Source of the DNA: Acanthornis magna
Lineage: Eukaryota > Chordata > Aves > Passeriformes > Acanthizidae
NCBI GenBank assembly: GCA_036785705.1
Contig: JAWUZG010000982.1
Coordinates: 12,501-76,500 of the forward strand
Direction: 5' to 3'
DNA length: 64,000 nucleotides
Under the pieces are notes generated by a model. The model had not been told where the DNA came from and searched no databases. It was given only the letters and a program-made list of their open reading frames with translations. Below, piece after piece: positions 9,833 to 18,800 of the stretch; position 1 is the stretch's first letter; every line of letters starts with the position of its first letter. A program made the position numbers and the translations under genes.

Positions 9833-12800
9833 TCAACCCCAACTGAGGTCCCCCTGAGGTATGCATCGTGTCTCTCCATCCTCTTGCATCACCCACCAGG
9901 TACACCCTGGTCCCTGAGCGAAGACAACCCCACGGGTGGGTCTATCTTTGCTCAAGGCAGAATTAATCCAAACAGTTTTCCCCAGCATGCCTCTCATTTG
10001 CACCACTGGAACCTTATCCCCGTCTGCTGTTTGCAAGGGTTCAGATTGGGCAGGGCCAGCCCTGTTGGTGGAGCCTCGGGTGTTAACTAGCCAGGTGGCC
10101 TTGGCTAAATGCTGTTCCCAATTTTTGAAAGTCCCCCCACCTAGAGCCTTCAAGGTGGTTTTTAGCAGGCCGTTGCATCGCTCTACTTTACCAGCAGCAG
10201 GTGCGTGATAAGGAATGTGGTACACCCACTCAATGCCATGTTCCTTAGCCCAGGTGTTTATGAGGCTATTTTTGAAATGAGTCCCGTTGTCCGACTCAAT
10301 TCTCTCAGGGGTACCATGCCTCCAAAGGACTTGCCTTTCAAGGCCCAGGATGGTGTTACGGGCAGTGGCATGAGGCACAGGGTAGGTCTCCAGCCACCCA
10401 GTGGTGGCCTCTACCATTGTGAGCACGTAGCGCTTGCCGTGGCGGGTTTGAGGCAGTGTGATGTAATCGATCTGCCAGGCCTCCCCATACTTGTATTTGG
10501 TCCATCTTCCCCCATACCACAGGGGTTTCACCCGCTTGGCTTGCTTGATGGCAGCGCATGTCTCACAGTTATGGATCACCTGGGAGATACAGTCCATAGT
10601 TAGATCCACCCCTCGGTCTCGTGCCCACTTATAGGTGGCATCTCTGCCCTGATGGCCTGAGGCATCATGGGCCCATCGGGCTAGGAACAACTCTCCTTTG
10701 TGCTGCCAATCTAAATCTACCTGTGACACCTCTATTTTTGCAGCCTGATCTACTTGTTCATTGTTTTGGTGTTCCTCATTAGCTCGGCTCTTGGGGACAT
10801 GGGCATCTACATGACGGACTTTCACAGGTAGCTTCTCTACCCGACTGGCAATGTCTCGCCATTCGTCCGCAGCCCAGATTGGTCTTCCTCTACGTTGCCA
10901 GTTGGCCTTTTTCCACCTTTCCAACCAACCCCACAGAGCATTGGCTACCATCCATGAATCGGTGTACAGGTATAGCTTTGGCCACTTCTCTCTTTCAGCA
11001 AGGTCCAGGGCCAGCTGAACGGCTTTGAGTTCGGCAAGTTGGCTTGATCCACCTTCTCCTTCAGTAGCTTCTGCGACCTGCCGTGTGGGGCTCCATACAG
11101 CTGCTTTCCATTTTCGGTTTGCCCCCACAATACGACAGGAACCATCAGTGAAGAGAGCGTAGCACGTTTCATCTTGTGGCAGTTGGTTGTACGGTGGAGC
11201 TTCCTCAGCGCGAGTCACCTGTTCCTGCTCCTCTTCATCAGTGAGACCAAAGTTTTCACCTTCGGGCCAATTTGTAATTATTTCCAAGATCCCAGGGCGA
11301 TTCGGGTTTCCAATACGGGCGCGCTGCGTGATGAGGGCAATCCATTTACTCCACGTGGCATCGGTGGCGTGGTGGGTAGAGGGAACCTTTCCCTTGAACA
11401 TCCACCCCAGCACTGGTAGTCGGGGTGCGAGGAGAAGTTGTGCTTCTGTGCCAATAACTTCTGAAGCGGCTTGGACACCTTCATAGGCTGCCAGAATTTC
11501 CTTCTCTGTGGGAGTGTAGTTGGCTTCGGACCCTCTGTAGCTTCGGCTCCAGAATCCCAGTGGACGACCTCGAGTCTCACCAGGCACCTTCTGCCAAAGG
11601 CTCCAGGACAGACCATTGCCCCCGGCTGCAGAGTAGAGCACATTCTTCACTTCTGGTCCTGTCCTGACTGGGCCAAGGGCTACCGCATGAGCGATCTCCT
11701 GCTTGATCTGGGCGAAGGCTTGTTGTTGTTCAGGGCCCCAGTGGAAATCATTCTTCTTGCGTGTCACCAGGTAGAGAGGGCTCACAATCTGGCTGTACTC
11801 AGGGATGTGCATCCTCCAGAAGCCTATGGCGCCTAGGAAAGCTTGTGTCTCCTTCTTGTTGGTTGGTGGGGACATCGCTGTGATTTTATTGATGACCTCA
11901 GTGGGGATCTGACGCCGTCCATCTTGCCACTTCACCCCCAGGAACTGGATCTCTTTGGCAGGCCCCTTGACTTTGCTCCTTTTGATGGCGAGACCGGCTC
12001 CCAGAAGAATCTGGATGATTTTCTCTCCTTTCTCAAACACTTCTTCTGCTGTGCCCCCCCACACAATGATGTCATCGATGTATTGCAGATGTTCTGGAGC
12101 CTCACCCTTTTCCAGTGCAGCCTGGATCAGTCCATGGCAGATGGTGGGACTGTGTTTCCACCCCTGGGGCAGTCGGTTCCAGGTGTACTGCACGCCCCTC
12201 CAGGTGAAAGCAAACTGAGGCCTGCACTCTGCTGCCAGAGGAATGGAGAAAAATGCGTTCGCAATGTCAATAGTGGCATACCACTTTGCTGCTTTGGACT
12301 CCAGCTCATACTGGAGCTCCAGCATATCTGGCACGGCAGCGCTCAGCGGTGGAGTCACCTCGTTCAAAGCACGATAGTCCACAGTCAATCTCCAGTCTCC
12401 ATCAGATCTGCGCACAGGCCAGATGGGGCTGTTGAAGGGTGAGTGGGCCTTGCTGACCACCCCTTGGCTCTCCAGCTCACGGATCAGCTTGTGGATGGGA
12501 ATCACAGCATCTCGATTCGTTCGATACTGCCGGCGGTGCACTGTCGAGGTGGCAATTGGTACCCGTTGTTCCTCCTCCTTCAAGAGTCCAACTGCAGAAG
12601 GGTTCTCTGATAGTCCAGGCAAGGTGTTCAATTGCCTAACGCCCTCTGCCTCAACAGCAGCTATTCCAAAAGCCCACCTGAGTCCTTTCGGGTCTTTGAA
12701 ATAGCCATTCCGGAGGAAATCTATGCCCAGAATACACGGGGCCTTTGGACCAGTCACGATGGGATGTTTCTGCCACTCCTTCCCAGTCAGGCTCACCTCG

Positions 12801-13015
12801 GCTTCCACCAGAGTTAACTCTTGTGATCCCCCCGTCACCCCAGCAATAGAAATGGGTTCTGCCCCAACATGTCCTGATGGCATTAGGGTACACTGCGCAC
12901 CTGTATCAACCAATGCTTCATATTTTTGTGGCTCTGATGTACCAGGCCATCGAATCCACACAGTCCAAAAGACACGGTTTTCCCATGCCTCTACCTGGCT
13001 AGAGGCAGGGCCCCT
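9833..13015 (-). CDS. pol: Proviral pro-pol frame (protease, RT, RNase H, integrase)
   Basis: The frame is open from the codon after the gag amber stop (13018-13016) to a stop at 9835-9833, about 1060 codons. Domains in order: a retropepsin-like protease with LVDTGAQ; reverse transcriptase with LPQGW and the catalytic YIDD box; RNase H starting FTDGS with a later TDS and a VDQAAK end; and integrase with an HHCC zinc-binding region (NCETC), then the acidic triad in QIDYI, ESDNGTH and KVERCNG. The frame has no ATG near its beginning and lies in phase with gag, so expression by stop-codon readthrough is the simplest reading. No dUTPase or env was recognised. All catalytic motifs I can check are intact. 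Confidence 0.9.
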   Translation of the reverse strand, partial: RGPASSQVEAWENRVFWTVWIRWPGTSEPQKYEALVDTGAQCTLMPSGHVGAEPISIAGVTGGSQELTLVEAEVSLTGKEWQKHPIVTGPKAPCILGIDFLRNGYFKDPKGLRWAFGIAAVEAEGVRQLNTLPGLSENPSAVGLLKEEEQRVPIATSTVHRRQYRTNRDAVIPIHKLIRELESQGVVSKAHSPFNSPIWPVRRSDGDWRLTVDYRALNEVTPPLSAAVPDMLELQYELESKAAKWYATIDIANAFFSIPLAAECRPQFAFTWRGVQYTWNRLPQGWKHSPTICHGLIQAALEKGEAPEHLQYIDDIIVWGGTAEEVFEKGEKIIQILLGAGLAIKRSKVKGPAKEIQFLGVKWQDGRRQIPTEVINKITAMSPPTNKKETQAFLGAIGFWRMHIPEYSQIVSPLYLVTRKKNDFHWGPEQQQAFAQIKQEIAHAVALGPVRTGPEVKNVLYSAAGGNGLSWSLWQKVPGETRGRPLGFWSRSYRGSEANYTPTEKEILAAYEGVQAASEVIGTEAQLLLAPRLPVLGWMFKGKVPSTHHATDATWSKWIALITQRARIGNPNRPGILEIITNWPEGENFGLTDEEEQEQVTRAEEAPPYNQLPQDETCYALFTDGSCRIVGANRKWKAAVWSPTRQVAEATEGEGGSSQLAELKAVQLALDLAEREKWPKLYLYTDSWMVANALWGWLERWKKANWQRRGRPIWAADEWRDIASRVEKLPVKVRHVDAHVPKSRANEEHQNNEQVDQAAKIEVSQVDLDWQHKGELFLARWAHDASGHQGRDATYKWARDRGVDLTMDCISQVIHNCETCAAIKQAKRVKPLWYGGRWTKYKYGEAWQIDYITLPQTRHGKRYVLTMVEATTGWLETYPVPHATARNTILGLERQVLWRHGTPERIESDNGTHFKNSLINTWAKEHGIEWVYHIPYHAPAAGKVERCNGLLKTTLKALGGGTFKNWEQHLAKATWLVNTRGSTNRAGPAQSEPLQTADGDKVPVVQMRGMLGKTVWINSALSKDRPTRGVVFAQGPGCTWWVMQEDGETRCIPQGDLSWG

Positions 13016-15127
13016 CTAGCCCTGGTTATCATTCCCTTCCTGGGCATACATTCCACCGTCAAGGGAATCTGACACAACATCTTCCCTTCTGTTGTACTCA
13101 GCAGGTCGGCTACGGGAAGCTGAGGCTACCTTCGCTCTGGCAGAACCCCCTCGGCTAGCGTTGCCCTCCTTAAGCTGACGCACCCGTTCTGCCAGGACAG
13201 AAGTGGGCTTCCCATCCCACCTATTCATGTCTTCCCCGTGGTCATGCAGAAAGAACCACAACTCAGCTCGTGGGGTGTACCCTCTCTCTCTAGCTGGGGG
13301 ACGTCGGGCTCTGGTGTTGGGGCCTGTGACTCTCACTGGTGCCACACTGTTTTTCCTCACCTCCTCAATTTCCTCCCTGATCTCCTTCCTCATCTCCTTC
13401 ATCTCCTCCTTCAACTCCTTAACCACAGCAGAGACCTGAGCCTGCATTGGGCCATTGATCACACTTGCATAATGCCTGAGCTTGTCAGCTACAGAGCTTA
13501 CTGTCTCACGGTTGTCATCGGCATTAATTGTTGCAATGTAGGTGACATATTGGGTTGGCCCTAGACTTGCCAGGTTCCACAACATTTGCCCTGTGCACCT
13601 GACCTTGTCAGGATCATTTTCGTGCTGTCCGTCCCTCCCAAAAAGCACCTCCTGTACTGCCACTTCTCTCAGCCGTTGGATCGCTTCCTCAACGGTCTTC
13701 CAGGGCAATCTACGGTAGTTCTCCTGCATTCTGTCTTTGTGAACAAACCTCTCTCTCACACTCATTAAAAGCCTCTCCCAGAGAGAAATGGGTCCTGCCT
13801 CCCTCACGAACACCTTGTCAACACCCCCGTCCAGGGCCACGGATCCCAAATTCCTGGCCTCGTTACCATCCAGCTGCACGCCTGGGCCCATGCGGTCCCA
13901 AACCCGAAGTAACCAGGTTGAGAAAGCCTCGCCCTTCCGCCGCACAATGTCATTGTGCAGAGTACGGATAGTGTCATACGACAGGGACTCGGTGATGATT
14001 ATAGGCTCAGGCTCCCCTGCTGGTTGTGAGGGCCCTGGTTCCCCATCATCATTAACGGGGCGTACTGATTTGGTCTTATACTTCCTCCGCTGCACAGGGG
14101 CAACCGCTGCTGGCTGTGACTGCCCTTGAGGTTCAGCTGGAACCTGGACGGTTGTAATGTCCATGGATTCTGCTGCTGTATCATCCGACTCTTCCCCTGT
14201 GGGGCAAGAAGAGGGCTTCCCACCAGTTGAGGAAGTGTATTCCCGCAACACCTGACGCATCTTTTCCTCTATTACCTCCATCCAATTTGGTTGGCTCATT
14301 TCTGGGGCAGGCTGTTGGACAGGGTCAGGCCGTGTGGCAGGGTCAGGCTCAGGGACAGGGTCAGGTTTGGGGGTACTCTCAGGCTCTGGGACAGCCTCGG
14401 GCTCTGTAGCAACATCCCTAGTCCCTGTGGCAACATCCCTAGTTTCTGTGGCAACATCCCTAGTCCCTGTGGCAACATCCCTAGTTTCTGTGGCAACATC
14501 CCTAGTTTCTGTGGCAACATCCCTAGTTTCTGTGGCAACATCCCTAGTTTCTATGACAGCATCCCTAGTCTCCGTGGCGACATCCCTAGTCTCCGTGGCA
14601 ACATCCCTAATCTCCGTGGCAACATCCCTAATCTCCGTGGCAACATCCCTAATCTCCGTGGCAACATCCCTAGTCCCTGTGGCAGCTGTTAGAGTGGTTA
14701 CCCAGGGCAGTCTCCCCCTTTCTCGGGATGCAAAGAGGAATAGACCTATCAGCAATGCCAACCACTGTACGATGTCATTAGCATTTAGAGAGTATATGAA
14801 CCCTCCAAGCCCTGGTAGGATAGGCCCAAAGAAAGGGGTGAAGGGTTGAGAAAAAATTCCCTCTGGTGTCATCTCCTCACAAAAGGTACCATTACCAAAC
14901 AGACTCCAAAAACATGTACTCATGGTGTTAAAGCCCTGTAACCAAGTGCCCGCCGCCCAAAGGATGTGAAAAATCCATAAATTCCTCACCTTATTGACCC
15001 ATTGTGAGAACTGGATAACAACCACCGCGACCTTAGTCATAGGACCCATGTTTAGACAGGGAGCTGCAAATGGGAAAAATGTGGCCACGAGCATGTGCCA
15101 GCCAAACCAAGGTATGTTAGACCACAT
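13016..15127 (-). CDS. gag: Proviral gag-position protein with N-terminal hydrophobic segments
   Basis: The first in-frame ATG is at 15127, and the frame itself opens slightly upstream. It gives about 703 residues ending at TAG 13018-13016. The N-terminal ~140 residues are unusually hydrophobic, with several possible membrane segments (for example IVQWLALLIGLFLFA). Next come ~13 copies of a seven-residue repeat (RDVATET), a Pro/Glu/Asp-rich linker, a likely capsid-like region of about 250 residues, a highly charged Lys/Glu helix, and an Arg-rich tail. I see no CX2CX4HX4C zinc knuckle. Retroviral Gag normally reaches membranes through a myristoylated matrix domain, so this N terminus is atypical. 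The gag assignment rests on position between primer site and pol. Confidence 0.75.
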   Translation of the reverse strand: MWSNIPWFGWHMLVATFFPFAAPCLNMGPMTKVAVVVIQFSQWVNKVRNLWIFHILWAAGTWLQGFNTMSTCFWSLFGNGTFCEEMTPEGIFSQPFTPFFGPILPGLGGFIYSLNANDIVQWLALLIGLFLFASRERGRLPWVTTLTAATGTRDVATEIRDVATEIRDVATEIRDVATETRDVATETRDAVIETRDVATETRDVATETRDVATETRDVATGTRDVATETRDVATGTRDVATEPEAVPEPESTPKPDPVPEPDPATRPDPVQQPAPEMSQPNWMEVIEEKMRQVLREYTSSTGGKPSSCPTGEESDDTAAESMDITTVQVPAEPQGQSQPAAVAPVQRRKYKTKSVRPVNDDGEPGPSQPAGEPEPIIITESLSYDTIRTLHNDIVRRKGEAFSTWLLRVWDRMGPGVQLDGNEARNLGSVALDGGVDKVFVREAGPISLWERLLMSVRERFVHKDRMQENYRRLPWKTVEEAIQRLREVAVQEVLFGRDGQHENDPDKVRCTGQMLWNLASLGPTQYVTYIATINADDNRETVSSVADKLRHYASVINGPMQAQVSAVVKELKEEMKEMRKEIREEIEEVRKNSVAPVRVTGPNTRARRPPARERGYTPRAELWFFLHDHGEDMNRWDGKPTSVLAERVRQLKEGNASRGGSARAKVASASRSRPAEYNRREDVVSDSLDGGMYAQEGNDNQG
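14402..14681 (-). repeat. 21-bp coding minisatellite in gag
   Basis: About 13 copies of a 21-bp unit encode the heptapeptide RDVATET/I/G with few variants. The unit length preserves frame, so copy number can change without breaking the protein. Confidence 0.9.
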
Positions 15128-15224
15128 GGTGCCACTAAATGAGGTTTCTATGTTCAGCACACTAAAAAATGGGTCTCCCAGAAACTGTTATTCCTTTTGC
15201 ACCTTTTTCTCTCAATGCCCTCGA

Positions 15225-15242
15225 GCCCCACGTTGGGCGCCA
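15225..15242 (-). other. Primer-binding site, tRNA-Lys type
   Basis: The minus strand reads TGGCGCCCAACGTGGGGC five bases after the 5' LTR end. This is the 18-nt complement of the 3' end of the tRNA-Lys (1,2) class used by MMTV-like and K-type retroviruses. The leader from here to the first gag ATG is only about 100 nt. Confidence 0.88.
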
Positions 15243-15247
15243 AAATC

Positions 15248-16239
15248 TGTCTTCGTTTGATAGACAGGTGTCTGCTTAGGAAGGTGGGAACCTTCCTTAG
15301 AACAGAGAATGTGAATCCCCTTCCCTCCAAATTATTATAACTTTAGAATCAAGGGCTCTCAGGCAAAGGTATGGGAAAAGGAATAAGAGTTTTTTTTACT
15401 AGTATCTATAATGAGGTAAACAATCAGTAACAAAAAAACAGTAAACAAAACCAAAAAAAACTCGGTGGCAAATGTCCCTGAACTGTCAGGCACTTTCCCG
15501 GTTGGTGCAGTCACGGTCACGGCCAGCAGGGGCGCTGTTGGGCTCCTAGACCAGCAGGGCAGGTGCGATGATTCCCGGGAAGCTGCAGATGGCGCTGTGG
15601 CGCGAGGTTGGATCTGTGTCACGCACGTAATGGCCGACGGGCTGGAGCAGGGTGGAGCGCAGATGGACAAAGCGCAGCAAAGGGATGGAACGGCCAGGTG
15701 GGCTCACCTGAGCCAGCCAGCAGAGGAGGCAGCACGAGTTCCGCAGCTGTGGCAGGCAAGGCGTGGGGTGGCAGCAGGCAGGGCGAGGAGCGGCAGCAGG
15801 CAGGGCGAGGAGCGGCAGCAGGCAGGGCGAGGAGCGGCAGCAGGCGAGGGGTCTCGTTCTGCTGCAGCGCAGCTGGGAAATACGCCCTCCCGGAGGGTAG
15901 AAGGGACCGGGATCCCGTCCTCCCCCGTCCCAAGTGAGAACTCACCCAACAGGTAGAGAGAAAAACCAGTGCAAAACCGGGCTTTTTCTGCAATTGTAGC
16001 CAAAAAAAAACAGAGCCGCCTTTTTCCCCCTGCTCTCTCCTCCAAGAGCCCCGAGGGAGTGAGTGAGAGAGTGAGTGAGTGAGTGTCCCCTTATCAAATC
16101 TTGCCATCTCTTGTTCCTCTGCCTGGCCAGCGAAAAGGCTTTGTCTCCTTTGTGAGCGTAGATGGCCCTTAAGTACCGGTCATTAGTTGCTTAGCAACAG
16201 AATGGGAAAAATTCCACTTGCCCCCCCCAACCTTCCACA
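15248..16239 (-). repeat. 5' LTR of the provirus
   Basis: This 992-bp LTR starts TGTGGAAGG at 16239 and ends GAAGACA at 15248 on the minus strand. It carries one more copy of the internal ~22-bp repeat than the 3' LTR. The same 103-codon frame is present at 15359-15670. U3, R and U5 boundaries cannot be fixed by eye. Confidence 0.92.
15359..15670 (-). CDS. LTR-internal open frame with C-terminal membrane segment (5' LTR copy)
   Basis: Identical to the frame at 8844-9155: 103 residues ending in one long hydrophobic segment and a short polar tail. Being in the 5' LTR it could lie in or upstream of the proviral transcript, depending on the start site. Without homologues it remains a candidate only. 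Confidence 0.3.
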   Translation of the reverse strand: MSICAPPCSSPSAITCVTQIQPRATAPSAASRESSHLPCWSRSPTAPLLAVTVTAPTGKVPDSSGTFATEFFLVLFTVFLLLIVYLIIDTSKKNSYSFSHTFA

Positions 16240-16244
16240 GCCAC
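16240..16244. repeat. Provirus target-site duplication, right
   Basis: GCCAC follows the 5' LTR end and matches 8728-8732 exactly. Confidence 0.85.
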
Positions 16245-16399
16245 GTTGGCCAAAACCCGACAATCTCGCTACTCACTGTCTCCTGAGAACGCACGGGTCC
16301 TCGGCCGCATGCTCCGGCCGTGCTGGGGGGCTGACGCCGTCATCGCAGGGCATACCTGGGTAAGAGGAGACACGGTGACGTGGCATCGCTGAAACTTGA

Positions 16400-18800
16400 G
16401 CGGAACCTCGCTCCTCCTCCCTACCTCTCCGACTCACCACAAATCCTCGGCCATTGCTGAAGGCTGCCCGGATGGTAACTTCAAATGGAAAAGGTAAAAG
16501 CTTCGTCGCCGAGTCCCCTAATACTTCCGGAAGGCTCGCGAGGGCTGTGAACCGGGTCGGTCGGCTCGTCAGCGAGGGGGTTCGGCCCCGATAGGCCCAA
16601 TACGAGCGGACTGCCTAAAACACACAAACAACGAGGCACGCTTAGAGCTTAGGAAACTGCCACGTATCGCTCACCTATTAGTCACCCCACCAAAACGCCG
16701 ACTCACCCGCTCGCCTCTACGCCTTGGGATGCCTAGGGCGGCAGCACCTGCAAAGAAACAAAGGCAAAAAAAGATGCTGAGACGCTGGCAAACTACAACC
16801 TGCCCGCTCCGCTGGAATTACACTGCATCTATACCTTCGGCTCGCACCCATCTGGCCTCTGGCATCCTGGGCCGGGACGTCTTGGGAGTGCAGCCCCTGA
16901 AATGCACAAACGACAAAGGATGCTTAGAGCTGCGCCGGAAGGTGAGACCTGAGCAATAACGACTCCTTCTGTCTGCCGTTCGCTGCTCACCTCGCTCCAT
17001 TGACCTCGACCGCTCACATCCGGCATGACTTCCTAAAAATAAAGGCAAAGGAAACTGCTGTAACATATCCACCGTGTACACTGCCCCCAAAAAGCCCTGC
17101 CTGGGAGAGAAGGGGCAAACCAAAACGGAAAGGTGCAGATGAACGTAGGGTCCAAAAGCATCGCATTGAGGAGGTCATTTCTGTCTGGAACCGCTTGACG
17201 GTGGCCTCTATCCACAAGGGTCTCTGTCATATTGAACGAGGGGTTGAATGCCGCAGTCCCCCTGTAGAACGAAACAAAAAAAAGATGCTTATAGTTTCAT
17301 CACCAACACAACAACTCCAGTAGCACCTAGTTCTGTGCTGGAATTAATACTCATCTCGGTCTCCGGTACCCATTTGGCTCACGGTCCCCACCCTGCGCCG
17401 ACACCCGGCCGTGCCGAGCGCTGCGCATCTTCAAAATGAGATGAAAAACCGAACAAGGAGGTAAATGTGGAGCCAAAATTCGAGCCGTCGCTCCAACGTC
17501 GGGTGCAGACCCGCCTCGTCGCCGTGCTCCTCTGGCCTCCTCCGTCGGGTTGCCGTCCCGTTCCTCTGCCTCTGCAAAAGAATTGTCTGTCACTGTTAGA
17601 CACGGAGGGAAAGCTTAACCCTTCCAAAGTTCTTATTTCTCAAACCAAAATGCCCAGGATCTGACAACAGCATGCATTTACACAAATGACTAAAAGGCTG
17701 CAAGATGCTGCTGTATCGCTCCCACCGTCTCCCCCGAACCCCAGATGGACCGGCTGCAGTTTGCTCCATCCGAGGTGTGGCTCGGGTGGCTAAGCAAAGT
17801 AATGGATTACTTGTAAAGGCTTCTCTCTACTCCACCTGCCCTCCCCCCCGGTCTACTCCGCAGGGCAGAGCGGTTCGGGTCTAAACACGGACACGAACGT
17901 GTGCTACGAACGGCGCGAGGCGAGGATGAGGAAAAGGCTCTCGGCGAGAAGATGGCAAGGATCAAGACGACGCCAAAAGAGATGAGCCCTGATATGGCGA
18001 TGGTGGACGGAGCGGGTCCTAAGGACCGCAAGAAAAGACTCTAACGGACCGACCCGTTACGAGAACTGGGGGTCACGATGATGGAGATGGCTGTGAGACA
18101 ATGCTATGTTCAGAATGCTCCCCGTGTCCTTATGGGCCCCGGGACAGTACGACTCACGGCTGGCAAAACGGCCGGGAACAAGGCCTCAAAATACATCTCC
18201 TACGTACGTGACTCCACGCTTCCGAGACACGATTCCAAGACGCGGCCGAGAACGCCGGTAAAAGAGCGAACGATACCGGCACCCTGCCGAGAAGTGCGAG
18301 AGTTCAAAAGCCTAGAGGTGGCGGCCGATGCTTTGACCCGAGAGTAAAAGGTGAAGATAACTGATCCGAGGGACCCCGAACACACGTGAGACTACAAAAG
18401 ACGCCGGACGACACGAGACGGACCGGAACCGCTCTGCGCTGCAGCCCTCTGGTTGCGATCCGAGTAGAGCTGCTCCCTTTGGCTATCCTCAGAGGTGCCT
18501 TAAAGGACATCTCTTTCCCCGTGTTCATTTTTAGATCTCTCCTGGGTATTCCCAACCTGCCACCCTGCTATCGGCCCACCTTTGGGTCGTGACCCCTGAC
18601 TTATCTTTTGGATGACGGGCGATGTGAATCCACGTTAGCGTCCGCCTCGGCCGTCTCGGAAGGCCCTGGGATCCCGGGTTAGCTTCTTAGCTATGATAAA
18701 GGAAATCAAATGCCATAAAGGAGTTTTGTGGCACGTGGATCAAATCCCCACAATTCGGCTACTTGCTATCTCCTAAGTGCACCTAGCTCCTTGAGTCTCT
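16400..18800. repeat. Right copy of the ~2.5-kb tandem duplication
   Basis: Homologous to 6900-8732 (plus the continuation at 16240-16400), with an extra block around 17340-17700. It contains the counterpart candidate exons at 16715-16747 and 16835-16896 on the minus strand. The extra block holds a minus-strand frame (17351-17593) preceded by an AG after a pyrimidine tract, but no known domain. No gene name is offered. Confidence 0.65.

Larger units (their letters stand above)
8733..16239 (-). mobile_element. Env-less endogenous retrovirus, near-intact, minus strand
   Basis: A 7.5-kb provirus inserted in minus orientation. Layout in its own direction: 5' LTR (15248-16239), tRNA-Lys-type primer site, gag, in-frame amber codon, protease-RT-RNaseH-integrase, a short tail, and 3' LTR (8733-9704). 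Both LTRs begin TGTGG and end ACA and are flanked by GCCAC. Pol is uninterrupted for more than 1000 codons. Only about 130 bp separate the pol stop from the 3' LTR, so there is no env. Near-identical LTRs and open frames indicate a very recent insertion. The Lys primer site suggests a class II affinity, while the env-less plan resembles ERV-L. Classification needs a phylogeny. Confidence 0.92.
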
